Of a stretch of 64,000 nucleotides of DNA, positions 10,431 to 18,839 are shown piece by piece. Where the stretch lies: contig CAZHFW010000014.1 in assembly GCA_964531675.1 (NCBI GenBank), forward strand, positions 24,821 through 88,820. Direction: 5' to 3'. The translations under genes and the position numbers were made by a program. The DNA comes from CAZHFW01 sp964531675 (GTDB lineage: Bacteria > Planctomycetota > Phycisphaerae > Phycisphaerales > UBA1924). The stretch's first letter is position 1. Every line of letters begins with the position of its first letter. The notes below the pieces were generated by a model. That model saw only the letters and a list, made by a program, of their open reading frames with translations, made no database searches and was not told the DNA's origin.

Positions 10431-12020
10431 ATGCCAATCTCCCGCCCTCGCTCCTCCCGCCGCTTGGCCGCTGCGCCGAAGCTTCTCTGGCTCGCGCCCG
10501 CCTTCCTGGCACTGACGCCGGGATGCACCGTCGGGCCCGACTTCAAGTCGCCCAAGGAGACTACGCCCGAGGGGTTTGCGGAAATCGATCCCGCCAGCGC
10601 ACCCGCGGGCCTGGCGAGCACGCCGGTCGCTGGGAAGACCGACGTCATCGCCTGGTGGTCGCAGTTCGACGACCAGAGCCTGACCAGTCTTATCACCCGC
10701 GCGTCCAAGACCAACATCACCCTCGCACAGGCCGAGGCCCGCATCCGTCAGGCCCGCGCCGCGGTCACCATCGCCACCAGCGGCCTGTTCCCCAGCGTCG
10801 ATGCCTCCGCCTCTGCGACCCGCAGCCGCTCGGGCTCCACCAACGAGTCGGGCGAGCACTTCTCCTCCACCCGCAACCTCTTCCGCGAAGGCTTCGACGC
10901 CACGTGGGAGATCGACATCTTCGGAGGCGTCCGCCGGGGTATCGAAGCCGCCGACGCCCAACTCCGCGCCGCCCAGTTCGACCGCGAGTCGGTCCTGGTC
11001 TCCCTCGCGGGCGAAGTCGCGACCACCTATCTCCAACTCCGCGGCGCGCAGCAGCAGCTGACGATCGCCAGGCAGAACCTCGCGGCCCAGCAGGAAACGC
11101 TCGACATCACCCAGCAGCGCCTCGAAGCGGGTTTCGTCTCCGCCCTCGACGTGGCCCAGGCCAAGTCCAACGTCACGCAGACCGCCTCGCAGATCCCGGG
11201 CTATGAGGCCCAGATCCGCTCCTCGATCTACGCGCTGGGCGTCCTGCTCGGTCAGACCCCCGAATCTCTGCTGACGGAACTCCTGCCCGACGCGCCGGTT
11301 CCGAACGCCCCGGGCCAGATCCCCGTCGGCCTGCCTTCGGAACTGCTCCAGCGTCGCCCGGACATCCGCCGCGCCGAGTCAAACCTTCACGCCGCCACGG
11401 CGCGTGTTGGCGTCGCGGTCGCGGATCAGTACCCCAAGTTCTTCCTCAATGGAGGCTTGGGGCTCTCGGGCTCCCGAATCGAATCCTTGTCCACGATGGC
11501 CGACCGCTTCTGGTCCATCGGCCCCTCGGTCTCCGTGCCGGTCTTCACCGCGGGTCGGAACGCCGCCGCTGTCGAACAGGCCAAGGCGGTCGCCGACGAA
11601 GCCCTGCTCTCATACCGCTCCTCGGTGCTGGTCGCGCTGCAGGACGTCGAGACCGCGCTGGTCAACTTCACCCGCGAACAGCAGCGTCGCGTGGCCCTGA
11701 CCCAGGCGCTTGCCGCCAACCGTGACGCCGTCACGCTCTCCCTCGAGCTCTACAGCGGCGGGCGCACGACCTTCCTGGACGTTCTCACCGCCCAGCGCGC
11801 CCTCTTCAACACCGAAGCGGCCCTCGCCCAGAGCCAGACCAACGTCGCGACCAACCTCGTCGCGGTCTACAAAGCCCTCGGCGGCGGTTGGGATCCCAGC
11901 TCAGGCCCCACCGACCCGGCCGCACAGACCGATACCAAGCCCGCCACCCCCACCGAGCCCGCGTCCACCACCCCGGCAACCCCTGCAACCCCGGCAACCC
12001 CGGCCGGTGCGGGGAACTGA
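10431..12020 (+). CDS. TolC/NodT-family outer-membrane efflux lipoprotein
   Basis: From ATG 10431 the product has 529 residues and begins with a lipoprotein signal (LAPAFLALTPGC, lipobox Cys near residue 28). It then shows the NodT hallmark CTVGPDFKSP, two repeated coiled-coil/beta-strand halves (AEARIRQARAAVTIATSGLFP and RRAESNLHAATARVGVAVAD), and PSELLQRRPDIRRAE. These proteins form the trimeric outer-membrane channel of tripartite pumps. The last ~40 residues are a Pro/Thr/Ala tail containing repeated TPA units encoded by 9-bp repeats. A GTG at 10416 is a possible alternative start. It is the last gene of the efflux operon. Confidence 0.92.
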   Translation: MPISRPRSSRRLAAAPKLLWLAPAFLALTPGCTVGPDFKSPKETTPEGFAEIDPASAPAGLASTPVAGKTDVIAWWSQFDDQSLTSLITRASKTNITLAQAEARIRQARAAVTIATSGLFPSVDASASATRSRSGSTNESGEHFSSTRNLFREGFDATWEIDIFGGVRRGIEAADAQLRAAQFDRESVLVSLAGEVATTYLQLRGAQQQLTIARQNLAAQQETLDITQQRLEAGFVSALDVAQAKSNVTQTASQIPGYEAQIRSSIYALGVLLGQTPESLLTELLPDAPVPNAPGQIPVGLPSELLQRRPDIRRAESNLHAATARVGVAVADQYPKFFLNGGLGLSGSRIESLSTMADRFWSIGPSVSVPVFTAGRNAAAVEQAKAVADEALLSYRSSVLVALQDVETALVNFTREQQRRVALTQALAANRDAVTLSLELYSGGRTTFLDVLTAQRALFNTEAALAQSQTNVATNLVAVYKALGGGWDPSSGPTDPAAQTDTKPATPTEPASTTPATPATPATPAGAGN

Positions 12021-12156
12021 CGACGCGGGGACCTGGACACGGTTGACCGCCGCAGCGGTCCGTCCAAAAACGACAGCATCCGCCTCAAACCGGGGCGGGG
12101 CGAGAGAACCAAGTTGCACTCCAAACAGTCCAAGCCGGGGCACGCTTCCGAAGCGT

Positions 12157-12654
12157 TTAGCCCAGCTCGACCTGTTTGGAACGATCGATGACCAGCTTCG
12201 GCCCGGCACCGGCCGCATCGAGCTGACCATTGCCTCGCCAGCGGCTGCGGGCCTGCGCGTCCTCCACGGCCGCTGCTCCACCCTGCCTCAGCGCCCGCTC
12301 GACACCAGCGCCCAGGGCCATGCAGACGTCCTGGATACTGGCTTCGGCGAGGTGGTGCTGGCGCAGCATGCTGCGGTACATGGGTCCGCGGCCGCACATG
12401 AGCCACTCGAGCGAGATCCCGTAGCGGTCGGCAAAGACCGCGACGAAGACCAGGCTCGGGGGGGTCTGCCCATGCAGGTACCGCCGGGCGGTCTCCCGAT
12501 GGATGCCGCAGTCAGCCGCCACGTCTCGGAGGGTGGAGTCACCCACCACCGAGAGCATGCGGGCCGCGACCGCCTCGGGACTGCACGCCGCATGTTTCGG
12601 CGCAAGCCCTCCCTCGGTGGACGTCCGTTGTTCGTTCCTCATCAATTGCTCCAT
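12157..12654 (-). CDS. Helix-turn-helix DNA-binding protein, XRE/phage-repressor type
   Basis: The 165-residue protein has one clear helix-turn-helix between about residues 40 and 85: TLRDVAADCGIHRETARRYL is the HTH, followed by a YGISLEWLMCGRGP segment. That last motif resembles the helix found after the HTH in CI-like and XRE repressors. The C-terminal ~70 residues have no family I recognise. Its start codon lies 2 bp after the stop of the proline-rich exported protein gene, so the two are probably cotranscribed and translationally coupled. The pair is divergent from an ECF sigma/kinase pair and may regulate it, perhaps through the palindrome at 13216-13234. It could not be assigned to a named regulator. 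Confidence 0.7.
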   Translation of the reverse strand: MEQLMRNEQRTSTEGGLAPKHAACSPEAVAARMLSVVGDSTLRDVAADCGIHRETARRYLHGQTPPSLVFVAVFADRYGISLEWLMCGRGPMYRSMLRQHHLAEASIQDVCMALGAGVERALRQGGAAAVEDAQARSRWRGNGQLDAAGAGPKLVIDRSKQVELG

Positions 12655-12656
12655 CG

Positions 12657-13112
12657 CTACTGAAGCTTCGAAAGAATGTCCTGAAGCGCCGCGGCAAACG
12701 AGCTGCGAGCCTCGGGTGTGAAGTCATTCCAGTGCGCGTTCAGGTTGGCCAGACACCCCTCGGCGACCGCACAGGCCGCCTCCCGCTCCGCTTCCGTCAG
12801 GCCGCTGCGGAGTCCGCCGCTCGAGTAGGCCGCCACGAAGGACAAAGCCTGTTCTGACGGAGTTCCCGAGCCACCCGACCAGGAGGAGGACAGGGGCAGG
12901 CAGGACGCCATGTTCATCAACTGACGGAGCCACTCCCAGATCAGGTCTTCCGGGGTCGGCGGAGGGGGAGGAGGCGGAGGGGGAGGAGGGTTCGGATCGT
13001 TTTGAAGTGTTCCGGGGAATGTGACGGTCGAGGCCTTGACGTCGGAACCACAAATACCGACAATGCCCCAAACAGCAAGGCCTGCCAACACGCGGTGACG
13101 TGCCAATCGCAT
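12657..13112 (-). CDS. Exported proline-rich protein of unknown function
   Basis: I place the start at 13112 because GGGGGGAC lies just upstream on the minus strand and the product then begins with a signal peptide (MRLARHRVLAGLAVWGIVGICGS). The frame is open further upstream, but only through the promoter region and into the sigma gene. The 151-residue protein contains an 11-proline run (after NDPN), encoded by a perfect tandem 15-bp repeat. A helical C-terminal part follows, with Cys and Trp residues (EDLIWEWLRQLMNMASC) and a run of Ala/Glu-rich helices. No family is recognised. It may sense an envelope signal for the adjoining regulator, but that is a guess from context. Confidence 0.6.
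   Translation of the reverse strand: MRLARHRVLAGLAVWGIVGICGSDVKASTVTFPGTLQNDPNPPPPPPPPPPPTPEDLIWEWLRQLMNMASCLPLSSSWSGGSGTPSEQALSFVAAYSSGGLRSGLTEAEREAACAVAEGCLANLNAHWNDFTPEARSSFAAALQDILSKLQ
12958..12987. repeat. Perfect tandem 15-bp repeat encoding polyproline
   Basis: GGCGGAGGGGGAGGA occurs twice head to tail inside the exported-protein gene. It encodes most of the proline run on the minus strand. The G-rich plus strand carries several G tracts, so it could form a G-quadruplex or slip during replication. Confidence 0.8.
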
Positions 13113-13215
13113 GTAACGTCCCCCCAAGGGGACACCGTCTTCCGTCGCGCTGGCATCGGCCAGCCGAAAGCAACGGGAAGTGCGGTGCTCCGGTTGAGGG
13201 ATCGCAGCCCGGAAA

Positions 13216-13234
13216 CAAATCGGGACCCGGTTTG
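13216..13234. promoter_or_regulatory. 19-bp near-perfect palindrome in the divergent promoter region
   Basis: CAAATCGGG and CCCGGTTTG are inverted around one A, matching at 8 of 9 positions. It lies 28 bp upstream of the sigma gene start at 13263 and about 100 bp upstream of the oppositely oriented start at 13112. It is a good candidate operator for the HTH protein or another regulator. Function is inferred. Confidence 0.4.
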
Positions 13235-13262
13235 AGCGGATTTGTGAGAAAGTTGACCGAAC

Positions 13263-13877
13263 ATGGCCACCCAGGTGGGGACCCATCCTCCGAGCAGGCC
13301 CTCTGATCCGTCGATCACGGCACTCATCCAGCGGATGAAGCAGGGCGACCGCGCCGCCGCCAGTGAGTTCGTGCTCGCCTATGGCCCCCTGATCAGGGGT
13401 CGCTTCCGGAACCGGCTGCATCCGAAGATGCGGGGCTACTTCGACTCGCTTGATCTGGTCTCCACGGTCGCCCGCCGGCTGGACCAGTACATCGCCAGGC
13501 ACGACGTCGCCTGCGATTCACCCGGACAGCTCTTCGGGCTGGTGTTCGACATCGCCCGAGCTTCCTGTGTCGACAAGGCCCGCGTGCTCTCCAGGCTCGA
13601 ACGGGTCGAAGGACCCGACTCACACTTTGCCGATGCGCTGCGCTCCAAGCTCCGCGCCGGTGCTCAGGGAGGGTCCGAAGCGCCGTTCGAGCTTGACTCA
13701 CTGATCCGGCGCATCCCCGATCAGGAGGACGTGGACCTGCTCCTGCTGTGGCTCGACAGCCGCACCTTCGACGAGATCGGCGCGAGCATGGGGCTGTCCG
13801 GCGACACCGTGAAGAAGCGCTGGTACAGGCTCCTGCCGGTTCTTCAGGGACTGGTGACCGAACTTGCCGAGGCGTAA
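13263..13877 (+). CDS. ECF-type RNA polymerase sigma factor, second copy of the sigma/kinase pair
   Basis: The 204-residue protein has sigma2 features (FVLAYGPLIRGRFRNRL, then YFDSLDLVSTV at about residues 59-69) and a sigma4 helix-turn-helix (TFDEIGASMGLSGDTVKKRW, about 167-186). It is shorter between the domains than housekeeping sigma factors, as expected for an ECF factor. The kinase gene starts 3 bp after its stop, so they are coexpressed. No anti-sigma factor is encoded nearby, and kinase-dependent control is the likely alternative. It shares little sequence with the sigma factor at 2089 outside the fold, so the pairs are probably old paralogues. Confidence 0.85.
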   Translation: MATQVGTHPPSRPSDPSITALIQRMKQGDRAAASEFVLAYGPLIRGRFRNRLHPKMRGYFDSLDLVSTVARRLDQYIARHDVACDSPGQLFGLVFDIARASCVDKARVLSRLERVEGPDSHFADALRSKLRAGAQGGSEAPFELDSLIRRIPDQEDVDLLLLWLDSRTFDEIGASMGLSGDTVKKRWYRLLPVLQGLVTELAEA

Positions 13878-13880
13878 CCG

Positions 13881-16031
13881 ATGGTCACCGACTCTCGCTA
13901 CGCCTTCGACGCTCCACCCCCGACACCCAGGCTGCGCTTTCTTGATCCGATTGACGACGACGCGCTCTCGGATCTGATCGCCGAGGATGCCCAGACCCTG
14001 CTCCGCGAACGCCGCCCGGTCGAGCTCTCCCGATACCTCAACGCGTGCGCGACGTTGCCCGAACATCGGGTCGCGTTGGACACCGCGATCGAGATGACGC
14101 TCCAGTCGATGGTGCAGCAGAACCTCGGAGACCTCTCCGCCTGTGCAGCCATCCTGAGCCGCCGCCATCCCGAGCTGGCCGACCGCATCCGCATCGCGGC
14201 GGAGCTTTCGGCCGCGATGAACTCCACGACGCTCTTTCGTGTCATCTCGGAGTTCGTCGGTCCGCTCCCGCTTCCGAGCGACTTCGGCCCGCCCATGACC
14301 GATGGCGTGCCCCGATATCAGCTCCTGGAACTTCTCGGTCGGGGCAGCGAAGGCGCGGTCTATCGGGCGGTGGACCGGCAGATGTCCGACCCGGCACGGC
14401 CCGCGTACGTCGCGGTGAAGATGCTGGCGGAGCGGAGCGCGGGCTCGCACCGCCGCCTGGCCCGGCACGACGAGGCCATCCGGGCCCGGCGTGTGAACCA
14501 TCCCAACGTGGTCCGCGCGATCGATCGCGGGGTCTGGGACGAGACCTCTTACGCGGTGTTCGAGCTGGTCGAGGGGCGACGCCTCGATGAGTTCCAGGGC
14601 GCCGCCAGAGCGACGCCCCGGCAGGCCGCGGAGATCGTGCGCGAGATCGCCATGGGCCTGCAGGCGATCCACTCGGCCGGCCTGATCCATTGCGATCTCA
14701 AGCCCACCAATGTGCTGATCGACACCCGCAACACCGCCCGCATCGCGGACTTCGGGCTGGCCCAGTACCTGATCAGCCCGGACCGGGCCGAGACCGCCGA
14801 CCCGGTGCAGGAAGCCAGTCACGGATACGGCACGCTCGCGTTCGTCGCGCCGGAGCAGTTCCGCCGCACGCCCGGGTGCCTGGCGCCGCCCGCGGACATC
14901 TACGCGCTCGGTGGGCTGCTGTACTGGCTCCTCACGGGCCGCACGCCCAACGGCGCGACCGCCGAGCAGGCGCGGGCGAGGTTGAGCGCACCGACCGAAG
15001 CCGGGGATCCTGAACTGGACTTTTCCGGAGCTGCCGCGCCGGCCGACCTGAGAGCCATCTGCGCCCGTGCGCTGCGCTCAGATCCCGCGGCCCGCTATCC
15101 GTCCGCCGCGAACATGGCGGAGGATCTTCAGGCATTCCTGCACCTTCGGCCGCTGGAGTGGACGCGTCCGGCGTTGGGGCATCGCCTCGGGCTGTTCGCG
15201 CGGCGTGAACCCCTCAAGCTTCTGGCTGCATTGGTCGCCTTGATGGCGGGGATCGTGTCGGTCAGCGCGATCACATGGTCGATCAACCAGAGCCGGGTGG
15301 TCAAACTCGAAGCCGACCTGGAGACCGCCAGGCAGCAGGCGCGGGCGCGTGAAGCCGAGACGATCGCGAACATCGAGGCCTCCAAACGCCGCGAGATCAC
15401 CAATGCGATCGGTGAAGTCAAGCAGAAGTTCTTCAACGAAGATGTGAACTACAGCGAGGGCTGGCTTCCACTGGTCGCGGTCGTCGAGCAGCTCTCGGGC
15501 GCGGCATTCCAGGACAATGACACCGAAGATCTGGTCTGGAATCGGCGCCTGCGCGTGGTTGACCAGATGCTGGAGACCACCGCGGCCCGGGGAGGTGTGG
15601 AGTCGATCGAGTACCTTCAGTACCGCACGCTCAAGGGCGTGTGGTGCCTCCAGAGCGGACTGACGACCGACGCCTTGCGCAATCTGCAGGGTGCGCTGGA
15701 TGGCTATTCCACGATCTTGAATCCCTCCGACCCCTGGCTCAAGTATGTCCGCACGCTCCGCGATGCGGCGATCGCGTGTTCGATCCCCGCCGAACAGCTC
15801 CGCGCGGATCCCCGGGCCTACCTGGCGCTCCGCACTGATCTGGAGAACGCGTCGGTGGAGTTGTCGCGAGATCGCAACAACGAGATCGGCCGGGCGCTGT
15901 GCCTCCGAGCGATCCTCTGGCTCACCGATCCGGAGAACGGCGGGCATCCGGGGCATTACGTGCGATTCTGGCGCGAGGCCGAGCAGGTCAGGTTCGCGCA
16001 GCCCAGGCCGCCCACGTCCCTGCTCCCCTGA
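13881..16031 (+). CDS. Membrane-anchored Ser/Thr protein kinase with HCD in place of HRD
   Basis: The 716-residue protein repeats the layout of the kinase at 2775: an N-terminal helical domain (about 20-140, with FLDPIDDDALSDLIAED), a kinase, one transmembrane helix (about 445-468, LLAALVALMAGIVSVSA), and a C-terminal region starting with a coiled coil (about 475-515). Kinase motifs are LGRGSEGAVY (Gly about 153), VAVKML (Lys 180), HCDLKPTN (Asp 272), DFG (Asp 290) and APEQF. The catalytic loop has HCD instead of HRD. Loss of the arginine usually means that activation-loop phosphorylation is not required. The catalytic Asp and Lys remain, so activity is expected. The C-terminal part lacks clear TPR repeats, unlike the first kinase. 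Confidence 0.88.
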   Translation: MVTDSRYAFDAPPPTPRLRFLDPIDDDALSDLIAEDAQTLLRERRPVELSRYLNACATLPEHRVALDTAIEMTLQSMVQQNLGDLSACAAILSRRHPELADRIRIAAELSAAMNSTTLFRVISEFVGPLPLPSDFGPPMTDGVPRYQLLELLGRGSEGAVYRAVDRQMSDPARPAYVAVKMLAERSAGSHRRLARHDEAIRARRVNHPNVVRAIDRGVWDETSYAVFELVEGRRLDEFQGAARATPRQAAEIVREIAMGLQAIHSAGLIHCDLKPTNVLIDTRNTARIADFGLAQYLISPDRAETADPVQEASHGYGTLAFVAPEQFRRTPGCLAPPADIYALGGLLYWLLTGRTPNGATAEQARARLSAPTEAGDPELDFSGAAAPADLRAICARALRSDPAARYPSAANMAEDLQAFLHLRPLEWTRPALGHRLGLFARREPLKLLAALVALMAGIVSVSAITWSINQSRVVKLEADLETARQQARAREAETIANIEASKRREITNAIGEVKQKFFNEDVNYSEGWLPLVAVVEQLSGAAFQDNDTEDLVWNRRLRVVDQMLETTAARGGVESIEYLQYRTLKGVWCLQSGLTTDALRNLQGALDGYSTILNPSDPWLKYVRTLRDAAIACSIPAEQLRADPRAYLALRTDLENASVELSRDRNNEIGRALCLRAILWLTDPENGGHPGHYVRFWREAEQVRFAQPRPPTSLLP

Positions 16032-16032
16032 C

Positions 16033-16917
16033 CTACATCGCGCCGCCTTCGAAAACCACGCGCTGACGCTTGCGGGCGGGATCGGGCACCGGCACCGCGC
16101 TGAGAAGGCTCTGGGTGTACTTGTGCTGGGGCGAGAAGAGGATCGCGTCCCGCGCGCCTTCCTCCACGATCTTGCCCTTGTACATCACCGCGATCCGCTT
16201 GCATACGTGCTGGATGACGGACATATCGTGCGAGATGAAGAGGTACGAGAGCCCGAACTCGGACTGCAGGTCCATGAGCAGGTTGATGATCTGGGCCTGG
16301 ATCGAGACGTCCAGCGCGCTGGTCGGCTCGTCGCACACGATGAAACGCGGATTCAGGGCCAAGGCGCGGGCGATGCCGATGCGCTGACGCTGCCCGCCTG
16401 AGAACTCGTGCGGGTAGCGATCCGCCGCCGCCTTGGGCATGCCGCAGCGGACCAGGAGTTCCTCGACGCGGCCGCGGAGCTGGTCCTTGTCGGTCACCAG
16501 CCCGTGCACGAGCAGGGGTTCGCCCAGGATGTTGACAATGCGCATCCGCGGATTGAGCGAGCCGCCCGGATCCTGGAAGACGATCTGCATCTGGCTCCGC
16601 AGGCGCTTGAGGTCCGCGCCGGAAGCCTGGAAGACGTCCTTGCCCTCGAAGCGGACCGCGCCGCCTGAGTGCGGGATGAGCTGAAGGATCGCCCGGCCCA
16701 CGGTGGTCTTGCCGCAACCGGACTCTCCCACCAGGCCGAGGGTCTCGCCCTTGGCCACCGAGAAGCTCACGCCGTCTACCGCCTTGACGGCGCCCGTGAC
16801 CCGCTGGAGCACACCGGTCCGGACCGGGAAGTGCACGCGCAGGTCCTGGACCTCCAAGAGCGGCGTGGAGGGGGACGACGACGAACTGGTCTGAGGCTCG
16901 GCAACAGCGGCTGGCAT
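16033..16917 (-). CDS. OppF/DppF-type peptide ABC transporter ATP-binding protein, solitary
   Basis: A 294-residue ATPase from the ATG at 16917; a longer TTG-initiated form is possible. Motifs: Walker A GESGCGKTT, the OppF-type segment QIVFQDPGGSLNPRM, signature FSGGQRQRIGIARAL, Walker B FIVCDEPTSALDVS, and the C-terminal oligopeptide-transporter domain ending HKYTQSLLSAVPVPDP. In most systems oppD and oppF sit side by side. Here this gene stands alone and converges with the kinase gene, while the peptide operon at 47351-54786 contains an OppD but no OppF. I infer that this protein completes that transporter from a distance of about 30 kb. Confidence 0.9.
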   Translation of the reverse strand: MPAAVAEPQTSSSSSPSTPLLEVQDLRVHFPVRTGVLQRVTGAVKAVDGVSFSVAKGETLGLVGESGCGKTTVGRAILQLIPHSGGAVRFEGKDVFQASGADLKRLRSQMQIVFQDPGGSLNPRMRIVNILGEPLLVHGLVTDKDQLRGRVEELLVRCGMPKAAADRYPHEFSGGQRQRIGIARALALNPRFIVCDEPTSALDVSIQAQIINLLMDLQSEFGLSYLFISHDMSVIQHVCKRIAVMYKGKIVEEGARDAILFSPQHKYTQSLLSAVPVPDPARKRQRVVFEGGAM

Positions 16918-17094
16918 CGGGCGGATGGTACCGGCCCGAGGGATTCCCCGCGATGGCTTTCCAGCGCCCAAGCGGGTCGGGAACTTGCCCGCCTTGACCT
17001 TCGGGCCTCACCCGGTACCCTTCCAGTCCATCCCCGAACGGACGGTCAAGAGCCGGCCCGATCGGACCGATGGCGTACGGCTGAAAAGCCGGGC

Positions 17095-17167
17095 GGGCAC
17101 TTAGCTCAATTGGTAGAGCACAGCATTGAAAATGCTGGTGTTCCCGGTTCAAGTCCGGGAGTGCCCA
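17095..17167 (+). tRNA. tRNA-Phe (anticodon GAA)
   Basis: A full 73-nt cloverleaf can be drawn. The acceptor stem is GGGCACT/AGTGCCC with discriminator A. The D arm is GCTC/GAGC, the anticodon stem CAGCA/TGCTG has loop TTGAAAA (anticodon GAA), and the T arm is CCCGG-TTCAAGT-CCGGG. The 3' CCA is not encoded and must be added after transcription. Confidence 0.97.
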
Positions 17168-17248
17168 TTCGGAATCTGGTCGGGTCATCCCCTCCGATTC
17201 CAACCCTTCCATCGCGAACGACCAGCGGCCAACGCCGAGCCCTTGCAG

Positions 17249-17263
17249 GCCCGAGCGGGCTTT
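17249..17263 (+). terminator. Possible weak terminator downstream of tRNA-Phe
   Basis: GCCCG-AG-CGGGC followed by TTT, about 80 bp after the tRNA. The stem is short and the T run is only three bases. Confidence 0.3.
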
Positions 17264-17339
17264 GTCGCGTCATCTCTGACCCGCAAGGAACCTCGCTGCG
17301 GCGGTTGCGAAAGTCCCGGTGCCCCTCAAGCATCTCCGG

Positions 17340-18305
17340 ATGATGGCACCACTGCATTCCTCCAACTCACATCGGCCCGACGCTGGCACTCATCGGCCCG
17401 ACACCGGCAATCAGGCTGGCGTTCGCTCGCGTGGCCTTCTCCTTGCGGGCGCAGCACTGGCGGCCTCGGCTGCGCTGCTCCTTGGCGCGGGCCCCGGACA
17501 ACCTTCCGAGGGCTACCCGAGCGTCTCGCGCCCTTCGGATCTCCGCGAACTCGGCTTTGCGGTCCGCGGGCGCATCGGTGAGCAGCTCGTCAAGCCGGGC
17601 GACAAGGTGAAGGCGGGCGACACGCTCATGCGTCTGGATGACGCGGTGCAGCGCGAAGTCGTCGCGATGTACGAGCTCGAGGCCAAGGACCTTTCCAAGA
17701 TCAAGCAGGCCGAGGTCGCGCTCAAGTTCCGCGAGGACGATCTCCGCATCACCAAGGACTCCCTTGATCGCGGCGGCGCCGGCGCCAATGACCTGCGCGA
17801 ATCGCAGTTCCGCCGGGACAGCGCTGAGATCGAGCTGGCCCAGGCCCAGCAGCAGCACGCGGTGAATCAGCAGATGCTCAAGCGCGAGCAGGCCAATCTG
17901 GCGCAGATGTCCATGACCGCGCCCTTCGAAGGAACGATCCTCGAGGTGAAGAAGCGCCCGGGCGAGATCGTGGAAGAGAACACCCAGGTCCTGACCCTGG
18001 TGAACATCGACCCGCTCTGGCTCGACGTGAACATCCCCACCCGCGATGCCAGCAAGCTCAAGGTTGGCCAGAGCGCCTCGGTCCGCTGGGAAGACCTCGA
18101 TCAGTCCGAAGCGCTCGTCGGGAAGGTGATCTTCATCTCTCCCTACGGCCATGGCGGCGCGCGTCAGATCCAGGTCCGCGTGGAAGTCCCCAATCCCAAG
18201 GCGGTCCCCTCGGGGCTCCATGGGGTGGTGAGCTTCGGCCCTGCGCCCGCCCAGGGGGGTGGCCAAACCGCCCCCAAGGCTGGATCGGACAAGCAGAACC
18301 CCTAA
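17340..18305 (+). CDS. HlyD/RND-type periplasmic adaptor, first gene of the candidate export cluster
   Basis: From ATG 17340 the product has 321 residues; GTG 17319 is an alternative. The N-terminal 30 residues carry a short tandem repeat (HRPDAGT/HRPDTGN), followed by a signal anchor (GLLLAGAALAASAALLLGAG). The body has the lipoyl half-motifs (VRGRIGEQLVKPGDKVKAGDTL and FEGTILEVKKRPGEIVEENT, given as separate short motifs VKPGDKVKAGD and GTILEVKKRPGE), a coiled-coil hairpin between them (about 95-180), and a beta-barrel (VGQSASVRW). It is an adaptor bridging inner and outer membranes. No pump gene of RND or ABC type is adjacent. Instead the downstream genes on the same strand encode two more HlyD-module proteins and a SecA-like motor. 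Confidence 0.85.
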   Translation: MMAPLHSSNSHRPDAGTHRPDTGNQAGVRSRGLLLAGAALAASAALLLGAGPGQPSEGYPSVSRPSDLRELGFAVRGRIGEQLVKPGDKVKAGDTLMRLDDAVQREVVAMYELEAKDLSKIKQAEVALKFREDDLRITKDSLDRGGAGANDLRESQFRRDSAEIELAQAQQQHAVNQQMLKREQANLAQMSMTAPFEGTILEVKKRPGEIVEENTQVLTLVNIDPLWLDVNIPTRDASKLKVGQSASVRWEDLDQSEALVGKVIFISPYGHGGARQIQVRVEVPNPKAVPSGLHGVVSFGPAPAQGGGQTAPKAGSDKQNP

Positions 18306-18379
18306 ACTGTCCCTCCCCTCCCCCAAACGCCGGCCGGCGGCCGTCCTTGGAGAGGATCCTTTGACCGGAGTATTCAGCA

Positions 18380-18691
18380 ATGTCCGAGCAGCAGCAGCAA
18401 CAGATCCAGCTCCGCATCGACGAGTCGAAGATGACTTCGACCTACGCGAACACGATCCGGACCTCCACCACGCAGGACGAGGTGGTCCTGGACTTCGGCA
18501 TGAACCTTCCGATGCAGGTCGAGAACAACCAGGCGGCCCTGCTGTTCTCCGTCGGCAGCCGCGTGATCATGAACTGGCCCGGCGCCAAGCGTCTGGCGAT
18601 CAGCCTCTCGCAGGTGATCCGTCAGTACGAGGAGCGCAACGGCGAGATCCAGCTCCAGGGCGCTCGTCCCAATCCGCGTCTGAGCGAGTAA
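18380..18691 (+). CDS. DUF3467-family small protein
   Basis: A 103-residue protein matching the DUF3467 pattern as I know it: an N-terminal Gln run (EQQQQQIQLRID), then YANTIRTSTTQDEVVLDFG, a central strand-rich part, and a helix ending LSQVIRQYEERNGEIQ. No enzymatic motif, signal peptide or membrane segment is present, so it is probably cytoplasmic. The biochemical function of the family is unknown. It lies between two HlyD-type genes on the same strand, 74 bp after the first. A weak terminator-like hairpin follows it, so its membership in the export operon is uncertain. Confidence 0.85.
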   Translation: MSEQQQQQIQLRIDESKMTSTYANTIRTSTTQDEVVLDFGMNLPMQVENNQAALLFSVGSRVIMNWPGAKRLAISLSQVIRQYEERNGEIQLQGARPNPRLSE

Positions 18692-18701
18692 GTCTCGGCC
18701 T

Positions 18702-18729
18702 TCGCCCGAGGCTCGGGCGATCGCTCTTT
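18702..18729 (+). terminator. Possible terminator after the DUF3467 gene
   Basis: TCGCCCGA-GGC-TCGGGCGA forms an 8-bp stem, followed by TCGCTCTTT. The T tract is interrupted, so termination would be partial. Confidence 0.35.
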
Positions 18730-18839
18730 GTCACACCCCGCACCGGGCGCGGTCTCCGCTTCCGTTGCGGTTTTCTTTTGACCGGGCCGGACCCGGATCC
18801 GAGGTATCATGCCCGCCGGAGGCCGGTGAGGCAATCCAC

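Noticed and set aside
12046..12160. Terminator hairpins between the TolC-like gene and the HTH gene
   Set aside because: Short stems (GACCGC/GCGGTC and ACGCTT/AAGCGT) are present, but the second is followed by only TTTAG and the first by no T tract, so I do not call them.
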